NCBI GenBank assembly: GCA_016933275.1
Contig: JAFGBI010000126.1
Coordinates: 58,803 to 122,802 of the forward strand
Reading direction: 5' to 3'
From: Polyangiaceae bacterium
GTDB taxonomy: Bacteria > Myxococcota_A > Polyangia > Polyangiales > Polyangiaceae
Length of the DNA stretch: 64,000 nt
Position 1 is the first letter of the stretch. Each line of letters begins with the position of its first letter. Below the pieces are notes generated by a model. It made no database searches. It was not told the origin of the DNA and saw only the letters and a program-made list of their open reading frames with translations. Shown piece by piece: positions 19,925 to 29,151 of this stretch. The position numbers and the translations under genes are program-made.

Positions 19925-21250
19925 TTGAAGGCTTGTCCGGTGTGCGGGCGTCTGTATCCGGACGACGCCGGGTTCTGTCCCGAGGATGGCACGCAGCTGC
20001 TCCGCGCCACCGAGGTGCCGGTACACTCCGACAGTCAGGATCGGCGCATTGGCCAGCTGATGTGTGGTCGCTACCAGATCCGGCGGGTGGTCGCGGACGG
20101 CGGGATGGGGCGCGTCTATGAAGCGATCGACATGCAGGAGCGCCGTCACGTGGCGCTCAAGATCCTCCATCCGGATGTCGCCTTGGACGCCGTCGCCCTC
20201 GAGCGGTTCAAGCGCGAGTTCGAGGTGAGTCGGCAGCTCCCGCATCACCACATCGTCGATGTTCTGGACTTCCAGCCCACGCACGATGGTAGCTATGCGC
20301 TCGTGATGGAATTCCTCTATGGGGAGGAACTCCGCGCGATGCTCCGCCGGGAGCACGTCATGGCGCCAGATCGCCTCGTGCGTGTGGTGTCGCAGGTCGC
20401 GATCGCGCTCGACGAGGCGCATAACCGCGAGCTTGTCCATCGAGACCTGAAGCCCGAGAACATCTTCCTGTGCCAGACGAGTGACGGCGACATCGTCAAG
20501 ATCCTCGATTTCGGTTCGGTGAAGGACAAGACCTGGAACGCGAAGAAGCTCACCGTCATGGGTACCACCATCGGGTCGCCGTTCTATATGGCCCCCGAGC
20601 AGGCGCAGGGGCTCGACACCCTCGACCATCGCGCGGACGTGTGGGCACTGGCTGCGATCATCTACGAGTGCGTGACCGGACAGGTCCCCTTCATGGGTAG
20701 CAACGGACCCAGCATCCTGCTTGAGATCCTCACCAAGGAGCCAGCGCCCCCGAGCACCGTTGGTCGAGCTTCCGCCTACGGCATTCCTCCAACGCTGGAT
20801 CGAGTGCTGGCCCAAGCCTTCCGCAAGCACGCCGCGCAGCGGATCGCTACGGTTGGCGCCCTCGCTGATGCGGTGGGTGCCGCATACGGGCTCGAGGGGT
20901 CGCATCGGGAATGGGGGCATGCCTCCCAAGCCGTGCTCGCCGACCGCATCCGCAGGACGCTCCCCGGGCTCATGGTGGCGGCGCCGCCGCGCGCCGCGGC
21001 CGACGAGTTCTTCGGTGTCGCCGGTAGCCTCGATGTCGTCGAAGACCCGTTCGGCACCCCGGTCGCGTCCATCGGCGCGCCGGCGGCGCAGGGCTGGCCA
21101 AAGGAAGCCCCCAGCGGGCCTTCCGTGGTGGAGGAACCGCTCGTCGTGCCGACCCGTCCATTCCCCATCGGCCCCATGCTCGCCGTATTGGTCGGGATGG
21201 GGGCGCTCGGCCTGGGGATCCTCGTCGCCTGGCTGGTCCTCCGTGCCTAG
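19925..21250 (+). CDS. Ser/Thr protein kinase with N-terminal zinc ribbon and C-terminal membrane anchor
   Basis: TTG at 19925 is preferred because GGAGG lies five bases upstream; GTG at 19913 is the alternative. The 441-residue product begins with a rubredoxin-like ribbon (CPVCGRLYPDDAGFCPEDG). A Hanks-type kinase domain follows: glycine loop ADGGMGRVYEA, ATP lysine in VALKIL near residue 75, HRDLKPEN near 172, DFG near 195 and MAPEQ. The last 25 residues form one membrane helix (MLAVLVGMGALGLGILVAWL), putting the kinase on the cytoplasmic face with almost nothing outside. Ribbon-kinase-anchor proteins are typical of Myxococcota. Its TAG stop lies in the CTAG edge of a repeat. Confidence 0.94.
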   Translation: MKACPVCGRLYPDDAGFCPEDGTQLLRATEVPVHSDSQDRRIGQLMCGRYQIRRVVADGGMGRVYEAIDMQERRHVALKILHPDVALDAVALERFKREFEVSRQLPHHHIVDVLDFQPTHDGSYALVMEFLYGEELRAMLRREHVMAPDRLVRVVSQVAIALDEAHNRELVHRDLKPENIFLCQTSDGDIVKILDFGSVKDKTWNAKKLTVMGTTIGSPFYMAPEQAQGLDTLDHRADVWALAAIIYECVTGQVPFMGSNGPSILLEILTKEPAPPSTVGRASAYGIPPTLDRVLAQAFRKHAAQRIATVGALADAVGAAYGLEGSHREWGHASQAVLADRIRRTLPGLMVAAPPRAAADEFFGVAGSLDVVEDPFGTPVASIGAPAAQGWPKEAPSGPSVVEEPLVVPTRPFPIGPMLAVLVGMGALGLGILVAWLVLRA

Positions 21251-21652
21251 AGCCCCGATCAGGTTGCCGACAGCAACGGCAGCACTGGAGACGGACCCCA
21301 GTTCAGCTCCAGTGCTGCCCAATCGGTTCCGCCGAGCGGGGTCCGAAACCCGGGGCCTCTGACTCGGGTTCCTGTGCGAGGCGAGGACGCGCTGCCAGCG
21401 CTGCCTCGGGCGAGGTCTGCTGCCGGGTCGGTGCTCTAGTCCCTCAGCGGTGTGATCTTGGCCGGATCTGGCAGAAATTCCTTCGATGTTCTCGTGGCCA
21501 TCAGCAATCAGGCGTCAGCGAACAGGGTCTCCACGTTCTACCTGACCGCTGACCGCTGACCGCTGACCGCCGATGGCCTGGCCTGTTTCGTTTCGGCTCC
21601 GCCCCGGCTTGGGTTGTTGAATTGACGCAGCAACCAACCTGATTGCCGCTCT
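21247..21652 (+). repeat. Palindromic repeat, long form A+M+B
   Basis: Module A runs 21247-21439, and here also carries an extra 75-bp hairpin section (ccagttcagctccagtgctg region). Module M (21440-21610) contains tandem gaccgct heptamers near 21545-21568. Module B follows (ttgttgaattgacgcagcaa onward). The same A-M-B order recurs at 63037-63571. The left CTAG contains the kinase stop codon. Confidence 0.9.
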
Positions 21653-21750
21653 GGGGAGGGTGCTCGAACCGAACCGGCCCTTTGAAGACACTCCCTAGAT
21701 CAACGATATTTGCCGTGGTAGACCCTCCAAAGGGCACATCGCCGCCAGGC

Positions 21751-21790
21751 GGACCCCAACGGACCCCAACGGACCCCAACGGACCCCAAC
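21751..21790. repeat. Tandem decamer repeat, four perfect copies
   Basis: The unit ggaccccaac occurs four times, followed by a partial ggacc. It lies in the leader of the DsbD-alpha-like lipoprotein gene. The gap 21653-21954 shows no gene of its own. Confidence 0.93.
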
Positions 21791-21954
21791 GGACCAAGAA
21801 GCAGAGCACCAAGCCGGGGGAAGCCCGTGGCGGAGCAGTCCTGGATAGGGCTTCTCTTCTCCGGCAAGGAGGCGTCTCTCGGGGTCCCTTCACGGCTGGC
21901 ACTCTGACCGGGGCTCTGGGGCGTTCGGAGGCGAGATACGAACGCGGGAGACAG

Positions 21955-22491
21955 ATGACTGGGAAGGTGATGATCCTCATGGTAGGGCGCGGAGTCGGGC
22001 TGCCCACTGTCCTGCTGGTGATGGCTTGCTCGCGAGATCCGGGATCGCGTGAGCGTATGCAGCCCAACGTGAGTGACGTCGTGCCGGTGGCGGCGGCGCA
22101 ATCGCTGGGAGCGGGTCAGAGCAGCCCGCCGGCGAGTGACCGCTTCGACGAAGCGGCGTTCTCGCTCCGGATCCAGCCGAAGGGGAGGTACGAAGCCGGA
22201 AAGGAAGGCGCGGTCGAGGTCCTGATAGACGCCAAGGATCCGTATCACGTCAACGACGAGTACCCGACGAAGCTCAAGCTCGAGGTTCTGCCCGGGATCC
22301 GGTTTCCTGCGCCCGTGGTCGGGAAGGAAGGAGTCGAGATCTCTGGCAAGCACGGTAGGCTCACCGTTCGCCTCACGCCCGAGGCAGCGGGCGAGCATCG
22401 CATCGCCGGCCGTCTCTCCTTCTCGGTCTGCAACGACGAGCGTTGTCTGGTCGAGCGGCGGGACCTCGCGGTCAAGATTCGCGTTCCGTAG
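21955..22491 (+). CDS. Lipoprotein with DsbD N-terminal-like domain
   Basis: ATG at 21955 gives a lipoprotein signal ending in LLVMAC; longer frames upstream only read through repeats. The 178-residue product has a beta-sandwich-like domain with PYHVNDEYPTKLKLE and a CNDERC pair near the C-terminus. This is how DsbD-alpha (thiol:disulfide interchange N-terminal) domains place their two redox cysteines. It may carry electrons or disulfides in the periplasm. The membrane part of DsbD is absent, so it would need another partner. prkA begins 51 bp downstream on the same strand. Confidence 0.75.
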   Translation: MTGKVMILMVGRGVGLPTVLLVMACSRDPGSRERMQPNVSDVVPVAAAQSLGAGQSSPPASDRFDEAAFSLRIQPKGRYEAGKEGAVEVLIDAKDPYHVNDEYPTKLKLEVLPGIRFPAPVVGKEGVEISGKHGRLTVRLTPEAAGEHRIAGRLSFSVCNDERCLVERRDLAVKIRVP

Positions 22492-22542
22492 GCTGCGCAA
22501 GGGGGGGAGGGCGTCCGCCTCGCCCCATGGTAGGGTCTTGGC

Positions 22543-24792
22543 GTGATCGCGCCGGTGCTCGAGGAACTCGCCGTCATCTCGGAGGCCGTGGAGCGGAGGT
22601 TCGCCGACGAACGGCGAGTGCTGAGCTTTGGCGAGTACTTGGCGCTGTTCGCCTCGGATCCCGTCCGCTATTCGCGGTTTGCCGGGCAGTACTTGCGAGA
22701 CATGCTCGACCATTTCGGTCGCGATCTCGTCGACCGCCCGAGCGGCCAGGTCACCCGCTTCCGGTTGTTCGATCTCTCGTTCCTCGAGGATCGCGAGGGC
22801 CAGCGTCGGGCGTTGGCCGGGCACGAGCAGGTGCAGGCCGAGCTCTATCGCGTGCTCGAGAACTTCGTGCGGGAGGGACGCGCGAATCGCGTGATTCTCC
22901 TGCACGGGCCGAACGGATCCGCCAAGAGCACGATCGCCCATGCGCTCATGCGTGGGCTCGAATGGTATTCGACCCTCGACGAAGGGGCGCTCTACCGCTT
23001 CCATTGGGTGTTCCCCCGCAGGTCGGCTGGGCGCGGGGTGATCGGCTTTCGGGGTGAGGAGCAGGTGACGGGCGCGGGGACGAGCTATGCGCACCTCTCG
23101 GATGAGGAGACCGACGCCCGTCTGTTCGTCGAGACCCGCGATCATCCCCTGTTTCTCATCCCGGAGCGCGAGCGGGCCGAGCTGCTCGATCGCGTCATCG
23201 CCACCGCTGGGGTCCAAGACCCCCCGACCGACTTCATCCGGCGAGGAGGGCTCTCCCACAAGAACCGCCAGATTTTCGACGCGCTGCTTGCCAGCTACGG
23301 GGGAGCGCTCACGGAGGTGCTGCGCCACGTCCGCGTCGAGCGCTATTTCATCTCGCGGCGCTACCGCGTTGGAGCCGTCACGCTTGGCCCCGAGATCGGC
23401 GTGGACGCGCACGAGCGCCAGATCACCTCCGATCGCTCGTTGGCTGCGCTCCCGGCGTCGCTGCAATCGCTCAGTCTGTTCGAAGCGTTCGGTGACCTCG
23501 TCGATGCGACGGGCGGTCTCTTGGAGTTCTCCGATCTTCTGAAGCGGCCGCTCGACGCCTTCAAGTACCTGCAGATCACCGCCGAAACCGGCGAGGTTCA
23601 GCTGGAGACCCAGAACCTCCAGACGAACTGCGTGATGCTCGCGAGCGGCAACGAGCTCCACCTTTCGGCATTTCGAGAGCACCACGAGTTCGAGAGCTTC
23701 CGTGGCAGGTTGGAGCTCGTGCGAGTCCCGTATCTGTTGAGCTACCTCGACGAGCAACGGATCTACGACGCCCAGGTGGCTCCTCAAGTGGAGCGCCACG
23801 TCGCTCCACATGCGACCGAGATCGCCGCGATGTTCGCGGTGCTGACCCGCATGCGAAAGCCCGATCCCGAGCGATACTCAGGGCAGCTCCAAGAGGCGGT
23901 CGAAGGGCTCACGGCGGTCGAGAAGCTCGACCTGTACGCGACGGGCGCGGTTCCCAAGCGGCTGGCCGTGGAGGCTCAGCAGGTCTTGCGGGCGAATGTC
24001 GGCGAGCTATTGCACGAGACGGACGGGAGCGTGGACTACGAGGGCGCGATGGGGGCGAGTCCTCGCGAGATGCGAGGGGTACTGCTCGATGCGGCGCAGG
24101 ATGTCCACTACGCCGGCCTCTCCCCATTCTCGGTCCTTTCGGAGCTCGAGCGCCTCTGCACGCGCCGCGCCGAGTATGCTTGGCTTGGAGTCGATCCGAA
24201 GCCGGGTGGATATCACGACCACCAGCTCTTCCGGCGGGTGCTAAAAGATCGGCTGCTCGACCTCCTGGAAGACGAGTTCCGCGTGGCGACCGGGTTGGTG
24301 GACGAGGCGAGCTACGACGAGCTCTTCGACCGCTATCTCACGCAGGTCAGCGGGTGGCTCTCCGGCGAGAAGATGCGACATGCCATCACCGGCTGGTTCG
24401 AGGATCCTGACGAGCGGCTGATGGGCGAGGTAGAACTGCTGCTCGGGGTCACCGCTGACACGAAGGTCTGGCGCGAGGCGCTGCTCGGTCGGATTGCCGC
24501 CTGGGCCATCGACCATCCTGGCAGGCCCCTCGATCGTCGTGCCGCCTTCGACGACCTCATCCACCGGCTTCGGGAGGGGGTTTTCCGCGAGCGGCGTCCG
24601 GCGGTGGGTCGTGCCTGTCGGGATCTGGTCATCCTCGTGCGAGATTCAGGTTCCGGCCTGGATGATGCGCGCCAGGAAGCAGCACAGCGATTCCTCGAGC
24701 GCCTCTGTCACGACGTGGGCTATGTTCCCGAGACGGCGGCCGATGCAGCGCACGCACTGGTGCAGCAGCGGTATCGCGACGTGTTGGGGTGA
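22543..24792 (+). CDS. prkA: PrkA-type serine protein kinase / AAA+ protein
   Basis: GTG start; 749 residues, longer than the usual 630-680. The N-terminal AAA+ region carries Walker A LLHGPNGSAKSTIAH near residue 122, with PrkA-specific surroundings (SRFAGQYLRDMLDHFG, ARLFVETRDHPLFLIP, THL-like helical segments). Family members bind ATP, are reported as Ser kinases or Lon-like proteases, and act in stress and development, usually beside yeaH and spoVR. Neither partner is in this window. The permease gene starts six bases after the stop and tatD follows, so the three look like an operon; the functional link is not obvious. Confidence 0.9.
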   Translation: MIAPVLEELAVISEAVERRFADERRVLSFGEYLALFASDPVRYSRFAGQYLRDMLDHFGRDLVDRPSGQVTRFRLFDLSFLEDREGQRRALAGHEQVQAELYRVLENFVREGRANRVILLHGPNGSAKSTIAHALMRGLEWYSTLDEGALYRFHWVFPRRSAGRGVIGFRGEEQVTGAGTSYAHLSDEETDARLFVETRDHPLFLIPERERAELLDRVIATAGVQDPPTDFIRRGGLSHKNRQIFDALLASYGGALTEVLRHVRVERYFISRRYRVGAVTLGPEIGVDAHERQITSDRSLAALPASLQSLSLFEAFGDLVDATGGLLEFSDLLKRPLDAFKYLQITAETGEVQLETQNLQTNCVMLASGNELHLSAFREHHEFESFRGRLELVRVPYLLSYLDEQRIYDAQVAPQVERHVAPHATEIAAMFAVLTRMRKPDPERYSGQLQEAVEGLTAVEKLDLYATGAVPKRLAVEAQQVLRANVGELLHETDGSVDYEGAMGASPREMRGVLLDAAQDVHYAGLSPFSVLSELERLCTRRAEYAWLGVDPKPGGYHDHQLFRRVLKDRLLDLLEDEFRVATGLVDEASYDELFDRYLTQVSGWLSGEKMRHAITGWFEDPDERLMGEVELLLGVTADTKVWREALLGRIAAWAIDHPGRPLDRRAAFDDLIHRLREGVFRERRPAVGRACRDLVILVRDSGSGLDDARQEAAQRFLERLCHDVGYVPETAADAAHALVQQRYRDVLG

Positions 24793-24798
24793 CTGCGG

Positions 24799-26094
24799 AT
24801 GGGCACGATGAGGGAACGGGGGATACTCGGCCCCGTCGCGCTCTTCGCGCTCGGCCTCAACGGCATCGTCGGTGTCGGCATCTTCTTCGTTCCTCGGGAT
24901 GTGGCGGGGCTGGCCCCTGGCATGGTGGGCGTCTTGACCTACCTCATCACGGCGCTCGCTCTGTTGCCGGTGGCTGCCACCTACGCCATCCTCGGGTCGC
25001 GCTTCCCCGAGGACGGTGGACCCCATGTGTGGGCCCGCGCCGCGTTTGGTTCCACCGTCGCCTTCGTGGTGGGGTGGGTTGCTTTCACTTCGGCCGTCTT
25101 CAGCACGGCAGCGGTCGTGCTTGGTCTGGCGGAGACCGCGGCACCAGTCCTGCCCGGCGCGGTTGGCGCTTCTGCCCGTGTGGTCTCGGTCATCGTGCTT
25201 GGTGGGTTCGGCCTCGTCGCAGCGGTCGGTCTTCGGCCAAGCGCGGTGGTTTGGACGGCGGTGACCTGCGCGAAGCTCTTGCCGCTGGTGCTGCTCGTCG
25301 GGGTGGGGGTGGGCTTCGGGGGCGGCGCGGGGCCCGCGTTGCCGGCTCCAGGGAACGTTGACGTTGCGACGTTCGTCCGTGCCCTTCTCGTCGTCGTCTT
25401 CGCCCTCCAGGGGTTCGAGATCGTCGCCGTTCCGGCCGGGCAGGCGCGAGGAGGGCGGATCGCGGTTCCCTTCGCGACGGTTGGATCACTGGGCGTCGCC
25501 GCCCTGCTGTACGCTGCGGTCCACTGGGTCACGGTGCGCGCCGTTCCCGGCGTCGCTGGTGTCGAACGCCCGCTCGTCCACGCTGGTGAGGTGCTCGGCG
25601 GGGGGCCTATCGGCGCGCTGGTGGGGCTGGGCGCGGCCGTCTCCGCGGCCGGGATCGCGTTCGGAATGATCGTCATGACACCGCGCTACCTTGCTGCGCT
25701 GGGGAGGGCGGATGGTTTCGGGGTTTGGATTGGTCGCGAAGAGTCCACCTGCGTGCCGCTTCGTGCCCTGCTGGTCACGCTCCTGTTGGTCGGTGTGCTT
25801 GTCCTTCTCGCGCTGGGAGCGGGGGTCGGCGTCGGACTGCGGGAGCTCTTCGTTCTCTCCAGCGTCATGGTCCTGCTCCAGTATGGCGTGAGCTCGGCCG
25901 CGCTCCTGGTCCTTGGCCTCCGGTCGCGCTCCGGCATCCGGCTGCGGGACGTGTGGCCCGTGCCCCTGGCCGGGGTGGTCATCATCGGGATTGGCGCGGC
26001 TGCCACTCCTGGGGAGCTCGAGACGGCCGCCGCCGTCGTCGCGCTGGGGCTGCTCGTGCCCTTGGGGCGTCGCGTCTTCGCGGCGTCGTCGTAG
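24799..26094 (+). CDS. APC-family amino acid permease
   Basis: The 431-residue product is almost entirely hydrophobic, with about twelve predicted membrane helices. The N-terminal segment (GPVALFALGLNGIVGVGIFFVP) holds the unwound-helix glycine motif GxGIF of the APC superfamily, and FPEDGGPHVWARAAFG matches the TM2-TM3 loop of amino acid/polyamine transporters. It would take up amino acids or related amines across the inner membrane. The substrate cannot be read from sequence. It starts six bases after prkA, suggesting translational coupling. Confidence 0.9.
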   Translation: MGTMRERGILGPVALFALGLNGIVGVGIFFVPRDVAGLAPGMVGVLTYLITALALLPVAATYAILGSRFPEDGGPHVWARAAFGSTVAFVVGWVAFTSAVFSTAAVVLGLAETAAPVLPGAVGASARVVSVIVLGGFGLVAAVGLRPSAVVWTAVTCAKLLPLVLLVGVGVGFGGGAGPALPAPGNVDVATFVRALLVVVFALQGFEIVAVPAGQARGGRIAVPFATVGSLGVAALLYAAVHWVTVRAVPGVAGVERPLVHAGEVLGGGPIGALVGLGAAVSAAGIAFGMIVMTPRYLAALGRADGFGVWIGREESTCVPLRALLVTLLLVGVLVLLALGAGVGVGLRELFVLSSVMVLLQYGVSSAALLVLGLRSRSGIRLRDVWPVPLAGVVIIGIGAAATPGELETAAAVVALGLLVPLGRRVFAASS

Positions 26095-26140
26095 GGCGGG
26101 TATGATGGTGCCGGGCAATGATGCTAGAGCACTCCGTGTG

Positions 26141-26941
26141 ATGTGGGTCGATTCGCATTGTCACCTCGACGCCGATACCTGGCCCTTGGGACCCGACGCC
26201 GTACTCGCCCGGGCGCGTGCGGCGGGGGTGGTCGGGTTCGTGGTCGTGGGTGTCGGAGGGGTCGCGGCGGCGCGGGGCGCGGTCGACCTCGCGACTCGAA
26301 ACGGCGACGTCTGGGCCGTCGTAGGAGTGCATCCCCACGATGCAGCTCAGTACGCCGCGATGTGCCCCGAGATCGTCCCGTTGCTAGGGGTCGAACGGGT
26401 CGTCGGCGTGGGCGAAACCGGGCTTGACTACCACTACGATCACGCTCCCCGCGTCGACCAGCACACGGCCTTCCGCGCCTCGATTGCCGAGGCCCGTCAG
26501 GCGAAGCTTCCCATCGTGGTACACACGCGGAGCGCGGCCGCTGACACCCTGGCCATCCTGACCGAGGAGGACGCCCGCGAGGTTGGCGGAGTCATCCACT
26601 GCTTCAGCGAGGACCGAGCCTTCGCGAGGTCCGCCCTCGATCTCGGTTTCTATCTGTCCTTCTCGGGCATTGTGACCTTTCGGAACGCCGCCGCGATAAG
26701 AGACGTTGCGGCTTGGGCGCCGAGCGACCGCGTTCTGATCGAGACCGATAGCCCCTACCTTGCACCGGAGCCGTTTCGCGGCCGCACTTGCGAGCCCGCC
26801 TACGTCGTTCACACCGCACGCCGGATCGCTGAGCTTCGAGGGATGACGCTGGACCGCTTCGCGGATCTCACCATGGAGAACACTGCGCGGCTCTTTGGCC
26901 TGCCGCTGGGGAGGATGACAGGGACCGCCCACCCGGCCTAA
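26141..26941 (+). CDS. tatD: TatD-family metal-dependent hydrolase (deoxyribonuclease)
   Basis: The family fold is a TIM-barrel metallohydrolase with 3'-5' DNase activity. The 266-residue product keeps the metal and catalytic motifs in order: SHCHLD, VGVHPHDA, GETGLDYHYD, VHTRSA, GVIHCFSED and ETDSPYLAPEPFRG. ATG at 26141 places SHCHLD at the canonical distance from the N-terminus; ATG at 26102 is in frame but reads through ctagagcac, possibly a remnant of a repeat edge. It lies 46 bp downstream of the permease and is probably in the same operon. Confidence 0.92.
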   Translation: MWVDSHCHLDADTWPLGPDAVLARARAAGVVGFVVVGVGGVAAARGAVDLATRNGDVWAVVGVHPHDAAQYAAMCPEIVPLLGVERVVGVGETGLDYHYDHAPRVDQHTAFRASIAEARQAKLPIVVHTRSAAADTLAILTEEDAREVGGVIHCFSEDRAFARSALDLGFYLSFSGIVTFRNAAAIRDVAAWAPSDRVLIETDSPYLAPEPFRGRTCEPAYVVHTARRIAELRGMTLDRFADLTMENTARLFGLPLGRMTGTAHPA

Positions 26942-27006
26942 GGAATGCCGGTCGGAGGCCGCTCGAGGGAGGGGCGCGGGGGCGAGCCGAGACGTGCTGG
27001 CTCGGG

Positions 27007-27033
27007 TTGACAACCCAGCGATTCGGCTATCAT
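27007..27033 (+). promoter_or_regulatory. Sigma70-type promoter for tRNA-Met
   Basis: TTGACA (27007-27012) and TATCAT (27028-27033) are separated by 15 bp. The -10 box ends 17 bp before the tRNA, leaving a short leader. The spacing is slightly short, but both boxes are near consensus. Confidence 0.65.
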
Positions 27034-27050
27034 ATGCGGCCCCGCCGCCT

Positions 27051-27124
27051 GGCGAAGTAGCTCAGCCGGTTAGAGCACGCGCTTCATAAGCGCGGTGTCG
27101 TCGGTTCAAGTCCGACCTTCGCCA
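27051..27124 (+). tRNA. tRNA-Met (CAU), elongator type
   Basis: Acceptor ggcgaag/cttcgcc, D-stem gctc/gagc, anticodon stem cgcgc/gcgcg with loop ttcataa (anticodon CAU), T-stem gtcgg/ccgac with loop ttcaagt. A73 is followed by CC only. The paired first acceptor position excludes an initiator. Confidence 0.95.
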
Positions 27125-27126
27125 CC

Positions 27127-27585
27127 GAGAATCTCCCCGCCAAATGCTCGCGGAAGCCCCCGAGGGGCGTTGCCCTGGGACGTTGACCAACCCCGACAGG
27201 CGGTGGAGGGAACGGTCGCGTTGCCCTCGCATTGCCCGCGGGCGGGCTAGTGCCCGAACGCCCCTCGTCTCCGGACCTACGCGCGAGCGAGCGGGGCCTC
27301 GAGGTGCGGCAGAAGTGCCTGCGGCGAGGGTGTCTCGTCGAAGGGTCAGGTGGGGGCGTGCGGACCGTCGTGATCGTGGTCCCTGCGATCCCGTTGGGCG
27401 GACCCCCATCACGGGACGAGAGCCGTGCCTCGGGGCCGCCTTCGTCGCGCCGTCCGATTGCTCGCGGGTCATGGCGCAGGACACCTGAACGGGTGCCTCG
27501 ATCGGCCGCTTCACGGCGCGCCGGTATTGCGGCTGATCCAGGAGTGAGCCGCTCCGACCACAGCCGGATCCGGCTTCCGTGCATG
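27127..27585. other. Intergenic, no gene seen
   Basis: About 460 bases lie between tRNA-Met and the aroD promoter. Open frames occur on both strands but show no recognisable motif or ribosome-binding site. Confidence 0.5.
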
Positions 27586-27600
27586 TGGCACAGTGTTTGC
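27586..27600 (+). promoter_or_regulatory. Sigma54 (-24/-12) promoter upstream of aroD
   Basis: TGGCACAGTGTTTGC matches TGGCAC-N5-TTGC at every fixed position, 77 bp before the aroD start. Sigma54 promoters need an activator of the kind encoded at 9551-10858, though nothing links that protein to this site. Confidence 0.65.
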
Positions 27601-27677
27601 GTGAGAGGTATTTCTGCTGGGCCACGGAACCCCGCCAATAAGTGGACTATGCTCCTGCTCTCGAGGTGAGCTAGTTG

Positions 27678-28433
27678 GTGAACGCGATGAAGCTCGGTTC
27701 GCTTGATCTGGAACGTTCCGATCCCCTGCTGGCGGCTGCGTTCGCGGACAACACGGAGCGCCAAACGATCACTCTGGCGAAGAACGCCGGACTCGACGTG
27801 GCTGAGATCAGGATCGACCTCTTCCACGATACTTCGGTGGCCCATGTCCTGGAAGAACTGAAAAAGTTCACGATGCCGGTGATAGCCACGATTCGCTCGA
27901 AGAAGGAGCAGGGCGGGTGGCAAGGTAGTGAGCAGGACCGAATTGCCCTCTTTCGTGCGGTGATCCCGCGCGTGGATGCGGTTGATGTCGAGCTTGGCTC
28001 GACGGACATCCGAAGCGAGGTCATTCAGGCGGCGCGGGATTCCGGGAAACTGGTGATCTTATCCTTCCACGACTTTGATCAGACCCCAAGCCTGGTCGAC
28101 CTTTCATCCGTGGTATCGAACGCACGGGAGGCCGGAGCGGACGTGGTCAAGGTGGCAACCATGGCCCATACGGATGCTGATGTCCGTACGCTCGCACGGC
28201 TGCTGGTTGAGAACGAGGGTGGGCACCTGGTCGTCATCGCGATGGGTACCGTGGGGATCAAGTCCCGGGTGTTCTTCCCCGCGTTGGGCTCCTGCATAAC
28301 GTTCGCTTCGCTGAACCAAGCGACCGCGCCTGGACAGCTGACCGTGAACGAGACGGTGGCGGGCCTTCGGGCCTACTACCCTGCGTTCAACCAGCGAAAG
28401 ATCACAGAGCTGGAGCTGATGGAGGCCGTGTAG
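27678..28433 (+). CDS. aroD: 3-dehydroquinate dehydratase, type I
   Basis: It converts 3-dehydroquinate to 3-dehydroshikimate in the shikimate pathway by a Schiff-base mechanism. The 251-residue product keeps EIRIDLF (substrate-binding acidic/Arg motif), the catalytic His in LSFHDFD, the Schiff-base Lys in DVVKVATM, and the late substrate loop GTVGIKSRVFFPALGS plus ATAPGQL. GTG at 27678 has a GAGGTGAG site seven bases upstream; TTG 27675 and ATG 27687 are alternatives. No other shikimate gene is adjacent. The stop codon context tagagc resembles a repeat edge, but no repeat follows there. Confidence 0.93.
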   Translation: MNAMKLGSLDLERSDPLLAAAFADNTERQTITLAKNAGLDVAEIRIDLFHDTSVAHVLEELKKFTMPVIATIRSKKEQGGWQGSEQDRIALFRAVIPRVDAVDVELGSTDIRSEVIQAARDSGKLVILSFHDFDQTPSLVDLSSVVSNAREAGADVVKVATMAHTDADVRTLARLLVENEGGHLVVIAMGTVGIKSRVFFPALGSCITFASLNQATAPGQLTVNETVAGLRAYYPAFNQRKITELELMEAV

Positions 28434-28683
28434 AGCCGGAACCGGCGGCGCAGAGGCCCGTGCCCGGCCGTTCCGCCGTCTGAGCCGGGATGCCGGAGGA
28501 CCTGTGCGGGCGGAGCCCCGATGCGGCGCTGACGGCGTCGAGTTGATCATCGAGAACTACCCTGAAGACGCGAGTGTCGTGGCGTTCTCCGAGGCGTAGC
28601 TCAAGGCGGATCAAGCCTTCGCGGTGACGATTGCGGAGAGATCGGGTTTGGATCGATCGGGGACGACGCGCCGTCGCGTGCCG

Positions 28684-28844
28684 CCTAGAGCAGCAATCAG
28701 GTTGATTGCTGCGTCGAATCAACAACCTAGAGCACCGAACTGGCAGCAGACCTCTCCAGAGGCAGCGCTGGAAACGCGTCCTCGCCTCGCACGGACGCGT
28801 TTCCAGCGCTGCCGTTGCCGTCGGCAACCTGATCGGTGCTCTAG
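28684..28844 (-). repeat. Palindromic repeat A+B, reverse copy
   Basis: A full-length 161-bp copy in reverse orientation, bounded by CTAG at both ends and at the A/B junction. The inner hairpin arms ggcagcgctggaaacgcgt and its complement are intact. It lies in the 720-bp gap between aroD and the metallopeptidase-like gene, which otherwise shows nothing coding. Confidence 0.95.
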
Positions 28845-29151
28845 GGCGGTGCTTGCACAGAAGACAACGCCCCCGAGCGCGGATCCTCTCTACGAGACCG
28901 ATCGGGGCTTCCGACGGGAACGGCCGATTGGCGGCACCCGGTGGGCCGACGGGTCGGTGATCCTGTCCGAAGCGCCGTTCATCCGGGCGGAGCCGCCGGT
29001 GCCCCACCCAACGGGAGCGACGAGGCTTCCGCGGTCACGAGCCAAGGTTCAGGTGGGTCTTGCCCGTCTCTTCACCGTGGCTCGACCGATCGTGCTCGAA
29101 GGATGTCCGGCGGCGTGGGCGGAGTCTGGCGCCGGCGCTAGGATCGTGGCC

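Noticed and set aside
21700..23811. 703-codon minus-strand open frame opposite prkA
   Set aside because: It lies antisense to a gene with clear family motifs and reads through tandem repeats. Long antisense frames are expected at this GC content.
27232..27669. 145-codon plus-strand frame between tRNA-Met and aroD
   Set aside because: It overlaps the sigma54-type promoter and has low-complexity Arg/Pro composition without any motif.
28624..29151. Upstream extension of the HELFH protein gene
   Set aside because: The extension translates a reverse copy of the palindromic repeat, so it is very unlikely to be coding; GTG 29152 places the membrane helix at the N-terminus.
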